This document shows positions 11,242-21,640 of a stretch of DNA of 64,000 nucleotides, piece after piece (the first letter of the stretch is position 1; each line of letters starts with the position of its first letter). Location of the stretch: assembly GCA_012845835.1 (NCBI GenBank), contig JABAKD010000012.1, forward strand, positions 10,281,973 through 10,345,972, read 5' to 3'. Source of the DNA: Undaria pinnatifida. Its lineage: Eukaryota; Sar; Phaeophyceae; Laminariales; Alariaceae. The notes under the pieces were generated by a model that did no database searches, was not told the origin of the DNA, and saw nothing but the letters and a program-made list of their open reading frames with translations. Made by a program: the position numbers and the translations under genes.

Positions 11242-11309
11242 TAGTAGCAACCACGCGATGGTACTGGTGGTGGCCTGGGTTGGTCTAATTCACCGGCTGG
11301 TCCGATCCT

Positions 11310-11348
11310 GTTGCCGTGGTCTTATACGGACATGATGTGGGCGGCAAC
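11310..11348. repeat. Dispersed palindromic module, copy in second half of duplicated module, unit A
   Basis: The cleanest copy: GTTGCCG (11310-11316) and CGGCAAC (11342-11348) are perfect inverted arms with a 25-nt interior. Confidence 0.65.
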
Positions 11349-11442
11349 TTAACGTAGGTGGGAAAATAGCCTTCATGCTGGCGTCTTCGGGAAGAAGGGG
11401 TCGGCGACGTGGGGCGTACGATTGGTAGGCACGCTTCTGAAG

Positions 11443-12499
11443 TAGAGTTGTGCCCCGGCCAGGACCGGAGCTGTTGTGCCCCGGCCAGGACCGGAGCTGG
11501 ACCGGTCCAAGTCTGCGACCCGCGGGTATCTGTGCCCCGGGTACCCGGGCACCCGCGTACCCGGGTACCCGGTTCTACGATATACGGAGCCCCTGAAACC
11601 TTGCTGCACACAACACACCGAGATACCCAACACACAACACACACACGATACTCTTACCTGAGTTGTTGACCGAGGTTCATTGTTTGAATTGATCCAACAC
11701 GAAACACTTGCCCAATGTCTAGCAGAGTAGCTGGCATAATTTGCATGTTGTCATTTCTTGATCTATTGGTTGTCAATTCAGAACCCAGAACATAATTCAG
11801 ATGTCCCTCGATCTTGCTGATATCGGAGAATCGGAGGGGTGGCGGAAATAGATCGAACACAATCGTTTCCCCGTGCGGGCTTGGTAGTTGATATTGGATA
11901 GGAGAGAGGGAGGAGCGAGGTCTGTTCATCTGTTTCGATAGGTATGGTGTGGGCGTGTGGGCCAATGTTTCCCCAGCATCAATATATATTATATTCTCCT
12001 CTGCTGTCTGTCGGTGACGGGATTTGTCGCATGAAACTCGAGCAATCGTACTCGGAGTAGGATTTTGCTGATGACGAGCGCAATAGGCAACAAGGGTATG
12101 ACAGCAGAATCACAGGTCAGTATCATGTATCACGCATCAACGAAAACAAAACCCGGTCTAGCCTACGTTCTTTCACTGTGCCACAAAGTAGAGATATCCA
12201 CTCCCCTCGCCTTCTGTTATTTGTCAAGATTCATCGTACAGCAAAAGACAAAATCGAGTCTTCTTCCACCTACCTCCTTACCACTACGTTTGAGTACCTT
12301 TCCGCTTCCGGGCCGGTAAAAGCAAGCGGGGGGGGGGGGTAAAAACGGTATGATACCCCGGGTACCGGGTACCCGGGGACCCGGGGACCCGGGCACCCGG
12401 GTCCTCTGACCCGCCGGGTACCCGGACCGGGCCAGTCTAAATCCCTCAAAACCGGGCCGGGTACCCGGTCCAGAGTTCTGAGGCCGGGGCACAACTCTA
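11443..12499. mobile_element. hAT-like non-autonomous DNA transposon, unit A (1057 bp)
   Basis: Perfect 18-bp terminal inverted repeats TAGAGTTGTGCCCCGGCC, with 8-bp target duplications TTCTGAAG at 11435-11442 and 12500-12507. Eight-bp duplications and TA-starting inverted repeats are hallmarks of the hAT superfamily. GGGTACCCGG-type subterminal repeats lie at both ends (about 11515-11575 and 12355-12475), where hAT transposases usually bind. There is no transposase; the interior holds an exon-like minus-strand ORF. Confidence 0.85.
11654..11965 (-). pseudogene. Exon-like ORF inside the hAT-like element, unit A (103 aa)
   Basis: Minus-strand frame with MNRPRSSLSPIQYQLPSPHG, FDLFPPPLRFSDISKIEGHL and GQVFRVGSIQTMNLGQQL. 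It ends at a strong splice-donor-like CAG|GTAAGAG (exon end at 11658). The coding sequence is unchanged between A and B except at the 5' end. It is not a hAT transposase domain I can recognise. The simplest reading is a captured host exon (Pack-type element). Confidence 0.45.
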
Positions 12500-12556
12500 T
12501 TCTGAAGGCGGTTGCCTGGGCGACTGCTCTTCAGCAGCAGCAACAGATCCGGCGAG

Positions 12557-12595
12557 GTTACCGTCGGCGTACACGGGCATGTTGTGGGCGGCAAG
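12557..12595. repeat. Dispersed palindromic module, copy right of the hAT element, unit A
   Basis: GTTACCGTCGGCGTACACGG start and GTTGTGGGCGGCAAG end, related to the other modules with one changed arm base. Confidence 0.55.
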
Positions 12596-12799
12596 GTTAG
12601 TGTATGGATGAACCGACATCATAGAACTAAGGACGGAAGCGTGGACTAAACGTGGGTGCATCATTAACTGGACGTCCTTGCTCTCCCTTCCAAGGGTGAT
12701 ACGTACTGTGATGGACGACATACGTAGAGCATGGGTTGCCCATGGGATCCCCATCGGATGGCCATGGGATGCTAGTGGCTGTCGAACAGCATTCTACGT

Positions 12800-13456
12800 T
12801 TGTTTTTTGGCCGACAACGCGCAACATGAGCTTGTCGTCGTCGATGACTTCACACTTGTTACCAGAAACAAGAAGAAACCCAAGTGCAACCAAAGACGGC
12901 AACGTTTCACCCTATCTATGCAGGAGGTCGGCGTAACCTCTTTCGTGCTAGGCAATGATCTTATCCGCCTGCTGCCCTGGCTACAACGCTCGTCGCATTG
13001 CTTTGTTGTTGTGTGTGCCTGTCCGCTTTATAAGAATGGGTTGTACACTAGCGTGAAGCAGAAACCATGGACCATGAGTTCATGGCGAGGCTCGACAAGG
13101 AACGCCAAAATTAGGAGAAGCGGAGGCTCGAACAGGCGAACGTTAGCGTTGAGATGCTAGAAAACGAGCGGAAGGTAAATTGTCGTCATGTATGAAGTAG
13201 GAAGTCTGAGTTAGACAACTCCACACAACACGAACCCGGAACTCCAGAATGCGATGGAGTATGGGTAGGACCTCGGAGGGGCAGGAGGTCTCCTCTAATC
13301 CAGTACTACAGTACACTGAATGGTCGGTGGCAGAGGTATATTATACCAGATAAAAGAGCATGGTGTTCCATCATAACAGAGGGAAAGCTTGCAAAAGACA
13401 ACCGGGTTCGAGTATTAAGGGTTTCACGGGTGGAGATATTGTGCAAGAGGGCGTGA
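12800..13456 (+). pseudogene. Decayed multi-exon gene fragment with coiled-coil-like exon, unit A
   Basis: Three protein-like stretches in order. First, VVVDDFTLVTR with a basic run (about 12834-12925). Second, a highly charged stretch starting MDHEFMARLDKERQ at 13067, then a TAG, then EKRRLEQANVSVEMLENERK, ending at AAG|GTAAAT. Third, from 13199 to TGA 13454-13456, 85 codons containing TPECDGVWVGPRRGRR, NGRWQRYIIPDKRAW and LAKDNRVRVLRVSRVEIL. The TAG is an AAG-type codon in C, so the ancestor read through. Frame changes between the stretches suggest introns or indels. Parent gene unknown. Confidence 0.4.
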
Positions 13457-13551
13457 CGAGGCTAGTTGTTTCGACATCGTGTCAAGCGTTACACCCCGAG
13501 CATTTTTTCTGGGACTCCTTTGGGCACACCTCCATGACATACGTATGATAG

Positions 13552-13771
13552 ACCGATGGGCCTACAGCATAACCCGTCGAAGACCGATGAGCGACACACG
13601 GGAGACCCACAGGCGACTCATGGGCTAGCACTCTACACCAACGGTCACCGATGGGGTACCCAATGTGCATATCGGTCGGCCGCATAACGCGTCGAACACC
13701 CATGAGCGACACACGGGAGACCCACAGGTATGGAAAAGCTCTATAGACCATGGGTCGCCTATGGGCGGCCC
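13552..13771. repeat. 11-bp minisatellite block before the copia 5' LTR, end of unit A
   Basis: Degenerate repeats containing an internal duplication of about 50 bp (13566-13613 and 13680-13728, sharing GAGCGACACACGGGAGACCC). It is continuous in type with the main block on the other side of the copia element, so the retrotransposon appears to have inserted within one minisatellite. Confidence 0.8.
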
Positions 13772-13776
13772 AAAGT

Positions 13777-14413
13777 TGTTAAGTGTATGAACCTTGGATT
13801 CAAATATAAGTTAATGCGTAGTCCATTCGAGCAGTCTATTCGCACGATGAAGATATGCAGTTCAATCTTACGTTGAAGCTTACGTTGAATCTTCGGTGGA
13901 TCTTAGATGTAAACGTAGGTTTGAGTATGTTAAGGTAATCCCGTTGTCCCGGTATTCTACTGGACCACGGGCATTGTTCCGTGATGATCAAGTGGTGATG
14001 CAACCCACCATGATCACTCTCCCTTATTTCCTTTGTTCTTCTTCTTCTTCTTCTTCTTCTTCTTCTTCTTCTTCTTCTTCTTCTTCTTCTTCTTCTTCTT
14101 CTTCTTCTTCTTCTTCTTCTTCTTCTTCTTCTTCTTCTTCTTCTTCTTCTTCTTCTTCTTCTTCTTCTTCTTCTTCTTCTTCTTCTTCTTCTTCTTCTTC
14201 TTCTTCTTCTTCTTCTTCTTCTTCTTCTTCTTCTTCTTCTTCTTCTTCTTCTTCTTCTTCTTCTTCTTCTCTCTTTGCCCTCAAGCGCCCTTTCCAAACT
14301 ATCCCCTTTTCTTATCACAATCGATCTTAACAGACACTTCGGTGCCACCTCTGCATCTCTTCGCATAGAAGGCAGAGCCTCCACACAACCATTGTGTTCA
14401 CAGGCTATTCACA
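13777..14413 (+). repeat. Copia 5' LTR, unit B
   Basis: 637 bp, starting TGTTAAGTG and ending TTCACA, with about 235 bp of perfect TTC repeats (14036-14270) inside. The 3' LTR of the same element is only 445 bp, mainly because it lacks this expansion. Confidence 0.87.
14036..14270 (+). repeat. (TTC)n microsatellite in 5' LTR, unit B
   Basis: About 78 uninterrupted TTC repeats. All long Ser, Phe, Arg or Glu open frames over it are artefacts. It is a polypurine/polypyrimidine mirror repeat, the sequence class able to form intramolecular triplex DNA. Confidence 0.97.
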
Positions 14414-14431
14414 GGTTATGAGCCTTCGACC
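14414..14431 (+). other. Copia primer-binding site candidate, unit B
   Basis: GGTTATGAGCC starts on the base after the LTR terminal CA. Copia elements usually prime from an internal fragment of initiator tRNA-Met, giving PBS strings such as TGGTATCAGAGC; this one is similar but not the same. Assigned mainly by position. Confidence 0.55.
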
Positions 14432-14529
14432 TTCAATATAAACATCGATCGGGACCAAGCGGCATCTCATTGAAGTTTGTCGCATTATACCGGGAAGTTT
14501 GAGATAAACCTTCAGTAAGCCGGCTACAA

Positions 14530-14588
14530 CATCAGCATCAGCATCGACATCAGCATCAGCGATCAACATCAGCATCAGCATCAGCATG
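14530..14588 (+). repeat. Hexanucleotide (CATCAG)n tract in copia leader, unit B
   Basis: Imperfect CATCAG repeats directly before the Gag ATG. The reverse strand reads as a Met-Leu or Ala-Asp repeat, which is an artefact. Confidence 0.85.
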
Positions 14589-14599
14589 AGTATCTCACC

Positions 14600-15722
14600 A
14601 TGGGAGTATCCACGGAAGCAGGTGATGCGGTAGACAAGCTCGTTAGAGCTCTCAACGGCAAATTTAATGGGCTAGAGTTCGACGTATGGAAACGCACGGC
14701 TCAGTCCGTGACAAGTATGCGTTATGCCGAGATCTCTGATATTCTGGAAGGGCGTCCTTGCCCCGAGCCCGAACTAATTAGTCCTTGTCCATTTTTCTAG
14801 AAGAACTAGGCCTTCACGAGCTGTAACTCGCATCCAGGCCACTGACGAAACGGACACTCAGTCCGGGGAAACACCCCCGGCTGACACAGCAGAAAATGTA
14901 CAGCCGGACGCTGGGAGTACTCCCGTGGACACGGCGCATCTGCTACCATCATCTTCAGGATATTCTACACTCCCAGCCGCAACATCAGTTTTATGGGCCA
15001 CGGATGACAACATCTCGAATTTGGAAGACATCAAGCACTGGCACCGCGACAACCGTCTTTACTTCGACTTCTAGTTCCTGAGCACATCGGGAGCTGCGGC
15101 CAGCTTTCTTCTACAATTCGAGCCCAAACGAGGTGAACTTGCGAATAGAAAGGCTGCTTGGGATCGTATGGTTAGAAAGTATCAAAATTCCACCCGCCAA
15201 CGTAGACGTATACTCAAACAACTAACGCATATGGTCATGACGGATGGGCAAGACCCAGACGTGTTCATAAATGAAGCATACGATTTACGGAATGAATTGG
15301 TGGACATGGGAGACGTATTCAACGATGACAGCATATTGGACATGGTGCTGGAAGGACTCACGGATGAATACCTGCAAATAAAATATAGCGCCGAAGCAGA
15401 TGATGACTTCACACTCGACCGAGCTGTGATAACAATGCGAAATATGTACACGAATAGAGCTATGCGAAACGGGCCTTTGCGAAAAGCGAAGGGGCGTGAA
15501 TCTGCTATGGTAGTCACACTACGAGCAACACCTTCAGCAGTAGTGACCTGTTCACACTGCAAAAAGCCAGACCGTCGATTCCAAATTGCTTTAAACACAA
15601 GGGAAAGATGTCGGGGAAGAAACCTTTCCCGACACCTCGAAATAATTCGTGGTGAAGCCTGCATAATACCGATCGCCACGATAATAGCTACTGTCGGTCT
15701 CAAATGCGGGACGACAATATAA
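14600..15722 (+). pseudogene. gag: Copia Gag, unit B (frameshifted)
   Basis: Capsid-type protein remnant. The N-terminus starts MGVSTEAGD and is open to 14800, where an extra T compared with C and D shifts it into a stop. The downstream part, open from 15168, has the copia gag-polypeptide (UBN2) signature: KYQNSTRQRRR, then DPDVFINEAYDLRNEL and VLEGLTDEYLQIK. It runs uninterrupted into a zinc knuckle beginning CSHC (about 15551), because here the codon that is TAA in C and D is GAA. The knuckle His is Arg in this copy. An in-frame TAG at 15072-15074 is shared with C and D. Known role: Gag packages the element RNA into virus-like particles. This copy cannot make a full Gag. Confidence 0.85.
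15590..15634 (+). promoter_or_regulatory. Candidate -1 frameshift signal at gag/pol junction, unit B
   Basis: The heptamer TTTAAAC (15590-15596) is phased as T TTA AAC in the Gag frame. After 12 nt comes a hairpin TGTCGGG...CCCGACA (15609-15615 pairing with 15628-15634). The pol frame is exactly -1 relative to gag. The alternative explanation is a one-base deletion in the zinc knuckle; see findings. Confidence 0.4.
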
Positions 15723-16824
15723 CCCGTCGCCCTCGTCCTGGTCAACAAAATGGCCGGCATAATAACAACCGCAGCGCTCACGCCAATACCGCCACAACTC
15801 CAACTTCAACAACGCAAATGGAAGATTACGTCCCAGTTACACATGCTCCATCCACTACTGCGGCTGCGACTACAGCAGCTACTTCGACGTCCTTCGCGAC
15901 TCCTCCCTGTCCATCCTCACCTCCAGTTGGTATAGGTTATTCTTTCATCGCCGCACCTCCGATCAACATCGCCGCGCAGCCCGTGGAATTCTCCATGACT
16001 GCGGACAGCGGAGCTTCTAGCCACTTCATCGACAATCAGCTTCTACCTGGCATCGAACATAAAATGAACCACTACGTACAGCTGGACCCTCCTGTAACAA
16101 TAAACGTAGCGGGAAACCATCACCTTTATCGCGTTGGTAAAGGAGTTTCGTTCGTTCAAGTGTCGGACCACGTAGGCTCTAAGCATTCTGTGCAGCTTCC
16201 TGTCACGGTCGTACCAGGGCTAGGTAGGGACCTATTTTTGGGGGGATTGCTGCTGCGAGAGGGGTCACTATGGACATCGCCACGAAGTCGTATCTGGACA
16301 TGGGTGCATTTGCTATACCCCTACGCAAAGAAGTTCACTGCTCTTCGTTGCATCATCTCGACCTTACCACTGGTGCTACCAACCGAACACCTGAGACAGC
16401 GTTTCCGACCATTTCTGGCAAATGTCTTAAACCGGAAACCGTCCTCGCTGTTCATGCTTCTACGACTCCTAAAGCTACTTCCCTGCCTAAAACCGTTCCA
16501 GCTAACATCGGGCATAGGAGGTTGGGTCATTCCAATGTGCAGGTGATGGCCAAGATGAAAAACATCCCAGAGTATGGGGTGGATTTTTCAAACATTTCAT
16601 CGGCATGTGATTCGTGCATGTTCAATAAGAACACTCAACAGGAACACTGTAAGACATTGCGGCCTAACCTTTCCAGCGAACGTATAAAACTGGTGAGTAC
16701 TGACCTGCTAGGATACGCGTATATGGCAAAGTATACCGACCATCACAGCAGAGTAAAAGCATCCTCCTTCATCGAAGAGCCGCCTCCGTTCTATCAACAG
16801 CAGACTCAGCCACTTCTCAAGTAA
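15608..16824 (+). pseudogene. pol: Copia pol remnant: protease and pre-integrase, unit B
   Basis: Same product as the intact frame in C, starting MSGKK. It is broken by TGA at 15653-15655 (a Cys codon in C and D) and by a frameshift near 16247, where C has GATCAG and B has GATTG, so the second half continues in another frame from 16270 to 16824. DSGASSHF and the HRRLGH...C-x2-C zinc motif are still readable in separate frames. It is non-functional as a single protein. Confidence 0.87.
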
Positions 16825-18375
16825 GAGCGCGTCAGCTGGCCCTACAACGTCAAGGATCCCCGAAACAGCAGTTCGATACCGTTTCGCAGTACACCAGGGG
16901 TGTCAGAATGGACAAAACAAACCGTCCGGTGTCTATTTCGGTACCCAACACCTACGCGCAACCGTTTGGCTTCACCACAAGCGGAAGAATGCAAACCTTC
17001 AGCGACCTCTGCTCAAAAATCAACGACTTCAGCACGGAAAACTCCTTCTAAGCTCCTACACCTTGTAGTCGCAACTACAGCTCCGGCTCGCAAGACCGCC
17101 TTTGACCATCGCGACAGCCTTGTAAATTTTCTCAGGCAACCTCCGTGATCGAAAAAATCATTGCTTCATGGAGTTCCATACAAGATTGCGGCGTTTCATA
17201 AGGGGGAAAAAACTAAGCCCGCGTTTTTGATTCTGCCGTGTACGGTGTACGATCGGACACTACCGTGTGCTGTCGGACTTTTTAATCACCGACAAACCGC
17301 GATGTACCCAGGACGAAGAAGCGCGTTAGGCGCAACCAAATAGGCAATGTACCGACAAACGATTGACCTATTATATTTCAGCTACAAGACTGCAATGGAC
17401 CGGGGAAGATCAAGGCCGACGTACACATCGGATCACGACCTTTCTCCCCGTCTCTGTCCAAGCGCTTCTTCAGCCTTCCTTTACCTTCTTTAGAGCTCCA
17501 TCAACAGCTACCCGAATGGCACTTCCGTCATTAATCGGGGACAGGCACTGGAAATGTGGGTACGGTTGAAATTGATACCCAAGTATAGAATGTTACTTAC
17601 TGCAGCAGTTCTTTGTCAACTATAAAATTACAACTGCTCGCCAGTTACGTATTAGTGAAGGTGGAACTATGGGTCGTATGAACTCAAGTCAACGATCATA
17701 GAGCAATAAGCTAAGTCCTACCGGAAAAATGACATTCCAGCATTAAGGAGCAAAGGCTCACAAAGACTGTCTATCTTTTGCTCTTCAGCGTACGATTAGT
17801 CTCAGACAGTTTATCGTTATATGCGTATCCTAGAATCATATTGAAGTGGCGTGGTTAAGTTACAGCAGTGACCTTTGTTTGTTTGTTTTTTCTTTTCCGG
17901 GATATCGCTCGATGATGGACTATGATTACGATCATAGTTTATTACAGTACTATCAGTTTTCGTAGTTCTATCTGCTTCTTAACTTTTTTGTTTTTGCGGA
18001 AGTACGTAAGTACATTAAAAAAACAACTGAATAGTGAGAAAGTTTTATTTTGTCGTGATGGACACTTGTCCACAATTATCTTTATTTGTCTAGTATTGTT
18101 TATCTATTTGGTACAATTCAGGAAGCGTGTTTAATACCCAGTAGACGTATATTTGCGTTTTATCTGCTAGGGTATTTGTCGCTGGCTTTTACACCAAGCG
18201 TAGTTTACATACGTATCTCTCCTTGTAAGGTTATATTTTTTGTAAATGTGTGAATAACATGGATACATCAATTTTTCCGCGGGTGATACACCGGACTGAA
18301 TATGAGACCCATTTGTTTTTTGGTATTTCACGCTTTTTTTCCAAGTATGAGGTTTCCCTAGCAATCTGGCTTTGC
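16825..18375 (+). other. Copia 3' internal region without recognisable coding, unit B
   Basis: Same region as in A. It is T-rich in its right half. The hairpin loop seen in A and C is shortened here (near 17915-17938). The MITE site used in C and D is empty here (GGAAGTACGTAAG near 17999-18011). Confidence 0.7.
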
Positions 18376-18387
18376 ATTATGGGGGCG
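18376..18387 (+). other. Copia polypurine tract candidate, unit B
   Basis: ATTATGGGGGCG directly before the 3' LTR, as in A. Confidence 0.6.
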
Positions 18388-18832
18388 TGTTGAGAGTATG
18401 AACCTTGGATTCAAATCTAAGTTAATGCGCAGTCCATTCGAGCAGTCTATTCGCACGAATAAGATATGCAGTTTAATCTTACGTTGAATCTTACTGTAAA
18501 TCTTCGGTGGAACTTAGATGTAAACGTAGGATTGAGTATGTTCAGATTTTTCTGTTGTCCCGGTATTCTACCGGACTACGGGCATTGTTCCGTGATGATC
18601 AAGTGGTGATGCAACCCATCATGATCACTCTCCTTTCTTTCCTTTCTTCTTCTTCTTCTTCTTCTTCTCCTTTTCTTATTATTCTAGCTTTGGCCTCAAG
18701 CGCCCTGTCCAAACTATCCCCTTTTCTTTCTTATCACAAGTGATCTTAACAGACACTTCGGTGCCACCTCTGCATCTCTTCGTATAGAAGACAGGGCCTC
18801 CACACAACCATTGTGTTCACAGGCTATTCACA
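18388..18832 (+). repeat. Copia 3' LTR, unit B
   Basis: 445 bp, TGTTGAGAG to TTCACA. It has a short TTC stretch followed by a CCTTTTCTTATTATTC interruption that is also present in the C and D 3' LTRs but absent from the A 3' LTR and all 5' LTRs. Confidence 0.87.
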
Positions 18833-18839
18833 AAAAAAG

Positions 18840-21640
18840 GTGCCCTCCGTGGGTAACCCATGACTGTCTCGTGTGCTGTCCGGGGGTGATCTATGGACTA
18901 TCCGTGTGTATACTATGAGTTAACCGTGAGTGGGCAATGGGCGGCCCATGGGCAACCTATGGCTGCCCCATGGCATGGCCTATCCGTGGGAGATTGTCGA
19001 ATTACCCACGTGCGACCGGCCGGTGAGTCATGCATGCGCTATTTACAGGCTAGTACAGTCGTCTGTCTATTGGGGACCCATGGGCGTCCCACGGTTGGCC
19101 CATGGGTCAACCGCGAATAGCCGATGCGACAGGTGATGAGTCGCCCATGGGTCAATGGTGGGTCGTTCGTGGGTCCCCCATGCATGACTCACGGTCCTAC
19201 GGTTATCTCACGGGCAATTCACGGTTATCTCATGGGTCACCCACGAGGAGCCCATGAGACAGTCATACGCCCCACATTGGTGACTCACGGGTCACCCGTC
19301 GTTTCTCATACTCCGAGTATTTATTTAGTGAGGGCCCTAGGGTCGACATGAAAAACCCGTGACTAAGTGGTAACCGCTCATGGTTCATACATGGAACACC
19401 CGGCACGTAGTGGTACTAGCCAATGGGTCGTCCATGAGCCACCCATTAGTTAGTGGCGCAACCCCATGAGTCGCCCATGGTTCACCCACGGTTGACCCAT
19501 GGGTCATCTATGATCCCATGGTTAACGCGTGGGTCACCCAGGTCTAGCCCATGCTCACCCATGGACAACCCATGGGACGGGCCATGGGTCACCCATGTAT
19601 CACCCGTGGGACACCCATAGGTTAGCTACGGTTGCACGGTTAGTCCGTAGGTCACCCATGGCTAGCCAGCGGAACAGTAATAGTGCGCCCTTGGGTCGCC
19701 AATGGGTCAACCGTGTTTAATCTCATTTGCAAAACACAACAATGAACAGCAAGGCAAGGGCCTTGTGGTACACATTGTTCACTCATGACTTACTGCAGTA
19801 TTAAACAAACCCATGGGTTTTGCATGGAACACCCGCGACATAGTGTTCCCAGTCATGGGTCACCCATGCATCATTCACGCCTTATTCGTGCTGGCCCACG
19901 GGTCTCCTATGGGTCGCCAACGGTACACCAACTGTTCGCCCATAGGGCACCTGCGGTCTCACGGTGAACCCATAGGTCACCCTTGCCGTTAACCTATGCG
20001 CCACCGACGGTAAACCCACGTGTTACTGACGGATAGCCCAGGACACAAGCCACGGATCGCCCGGATCACCCACGGGTCGCTCGATGGTCACCCGTGGGTG
20101 GTCCAGATCCAATGGCTATCCAATGCGTCACCCGTAGCCATGAGAATTGCATGGGTCGCTCAAGGGATACCCAAGGTCCGACGGTCAGCCCTCGGGTCAC
20201 CCCTGGGTAGCACATGGGTTAGCAGCGGATGGCCCATTTGACAGCTACTTGTCGCCGATGGGTCACCCATTGACCACCGGTAGCATTTCTACTACTCTCA
20301 AAATAGAATAATATACAGCATGGGAACGCACATTGTTGATATCCGTATTTAGTAAGGGCCCATGAGTCACCCATGGCTTCGTGGTAACCAATGGATCCTC
20401 CGTGGTTCATTGGCCTTCGTCGATCGGACGCGCATGAGCCACCAATGGGCCACCCCGTATATGGCGGTTCTGGCCCATGGGTCGCCCATGGGTCACCCAT
20501 GCCTTAGCAGCAATCACCCAGGAATCATTCATGAATCACCCATCCACACCTTAGTGGAGGTAGCCCATGAGTTACTCTGGGACCACCAATAGTTCCCCGG
20601 CTAGCCCGTGGGTCTCTCACAGTTACCCCATTAATCAAACACGGATAACCTATAGGACAGGCCATGGGCTGCCGATTATTCAACGGTGGGTTGCGCATGG
20701 GCCACCCATGAGTTGGCCACGGTCCCACCGTTAAGCTCGTGGGTCACCCACTGTTAACTCATGGGTCGCCCACGGATACCCCTTTGCGCAGCCATGGATC
20801 TCGCATGAGCCGCCCGTGGTTCGCCCATGGTTAGCCCACGGGCCACCTACGGGCCACGCATAGATGACCGTCGTGAGACTCATAGAACAGGCCATGGGCC
20901 GCCCATGGGTCGCCCGTGGAACGCCCAAACACTAACGTTGGAACGATCATGGCCCCCCCATGGGCGACTGAGGCTATTATCCAGTGGACGGGTCGCCCAT
21001 GAAACCTACATGAGGATCGCACGTGGGTTTACAGTGGGTCTCCCATGGTTTGTAATCAATAGGTCCTCCGTGGCTTAGTGATATCATTCCATTGGGGAAG
21101 CATTGGCAACCCATGGATCACCTCTGATCGAGCGGCGCTAGCCCAGGGGCCGTCCATGCATCACCCGTGACTTAGCGGAAATCGCCCATGAATCACCCAT
21201 GGATCACCTATACCTTAGTTGTTCTAGCCCAGGAGCTGCTCATGGAGCATCAGCAGTCCCAACGTTAGCCTGTGGGTTACCCTCGGTTAGCCCATGAATC
21301 GAACAGGGATTTATAAGAAAACGCCATGGGTTGTCTATGATTCAACCGCGGGTCACCCATAGGTCATCCACGAGGTTCGCCACGGTTCTACGTTCATGCC
21401 CATGGGTCACCCTCGGTTAGCCCATGGGTCACCCACGGATATCCCTTTGCACAGCCATGGGCCGCACATGGGTTACCCGTGGGTAGCCCGTCGGTAGCCT
21501 CTGGGTCACCGGTGAGTCGCCCATGTGACGCCCATGGGTCACCCGTGGGTGGCCCGACGGTCACCCATGGGTCGCTCGTGGGTTACCCGCGGGTCACCCG
21601 TGTGTCGCCCATGGGCCATCAAGGGATATCCCGTGGGAAA
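18840..21640. repeat. 11-bp palindromic minisatellite, main block, unit B
   Basis: Same block as in A, with scattered point differences and a few indels. It begins straight after the copia 3' LTR. Confidence 0.9.

Larger units (their letters stand above)
9061..11380 (+). repeat. Duplicated module (two copies of about 1.25 kb), unit A
   Basis: 9061-10120 and 10321-11380 are diverged copies of one another in the same order: CCTGTCAG(G/A)AATT start, exon-like short ORF, GGGTCGAAAATAG string, tRNA-related sequence on the minus strand, AAGGAGTCCATGACG string, CTGGGTAGAGCTACAAG string, palindromic module. The third minisatellite block lies between them. The duplication predates the array because each unit has it. 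Confidence 0.8.
1..13776 (+). repeat. Array unit A (left part cut by window edge)
   Basis: First visible unit of a large head-to-tail repeat. It starts inside the copia pol region and runs to the base before the next 5' LTR at 13777. The order is copia 3' half (to 2980), 11-bp minisatellite (about 2985-5790), gene fragment (about 6245-6640), second minisatellite (8603-9060), duplicated module (9061-11380), hAT-like insertion (11443-12499), decayed coiled-coil gene fragment (about 12800-13456) and a short minisatellite (13552-13771). The same order is found in B and C at offsets of about 15.9 and 32.8 kb. A lacks the MITEs seen in B, C and D and the 374-bp insertion of B. Confidence 0.93.
13777..18832 (+). 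mobile_element. Non-autonomous copia-type LTR retrotransposon, unit B (5056 bp)
   Basis: Complete LTR-to-LTR element. Order: 5' LTR 13777-14413, PBS-like sequence, (CATCAG)n leader, gag (14600-15722), pol start with protease and pre-integrase (15608-16824), noncoding 3' region, polypurine tract and 3' LTR 18388-18832. The left flank is AAAGT. The right flank is an A-run followed by GGT, so any target duplication is only approximate. The internal region is about 4 kb; integrase core, RT and RNase H are missing, so movement would need proteins in trans. gag and pol are broken by several frameshifts and stops. Confidence 0.9.

Noticed and set aside
12678-13160. 160-codon frame over the coiled-coil gene fragment
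   Set aside because: It mixes two different underlying frames, begins in minisatellite sequence and is broken in B and C.
13836-14384. Long polySer, polyPhe, polyArg and polyGlu frames, also at 30415-31379 and 45873-46300
   Set aside because: Frames through (TTC)n repeats only.
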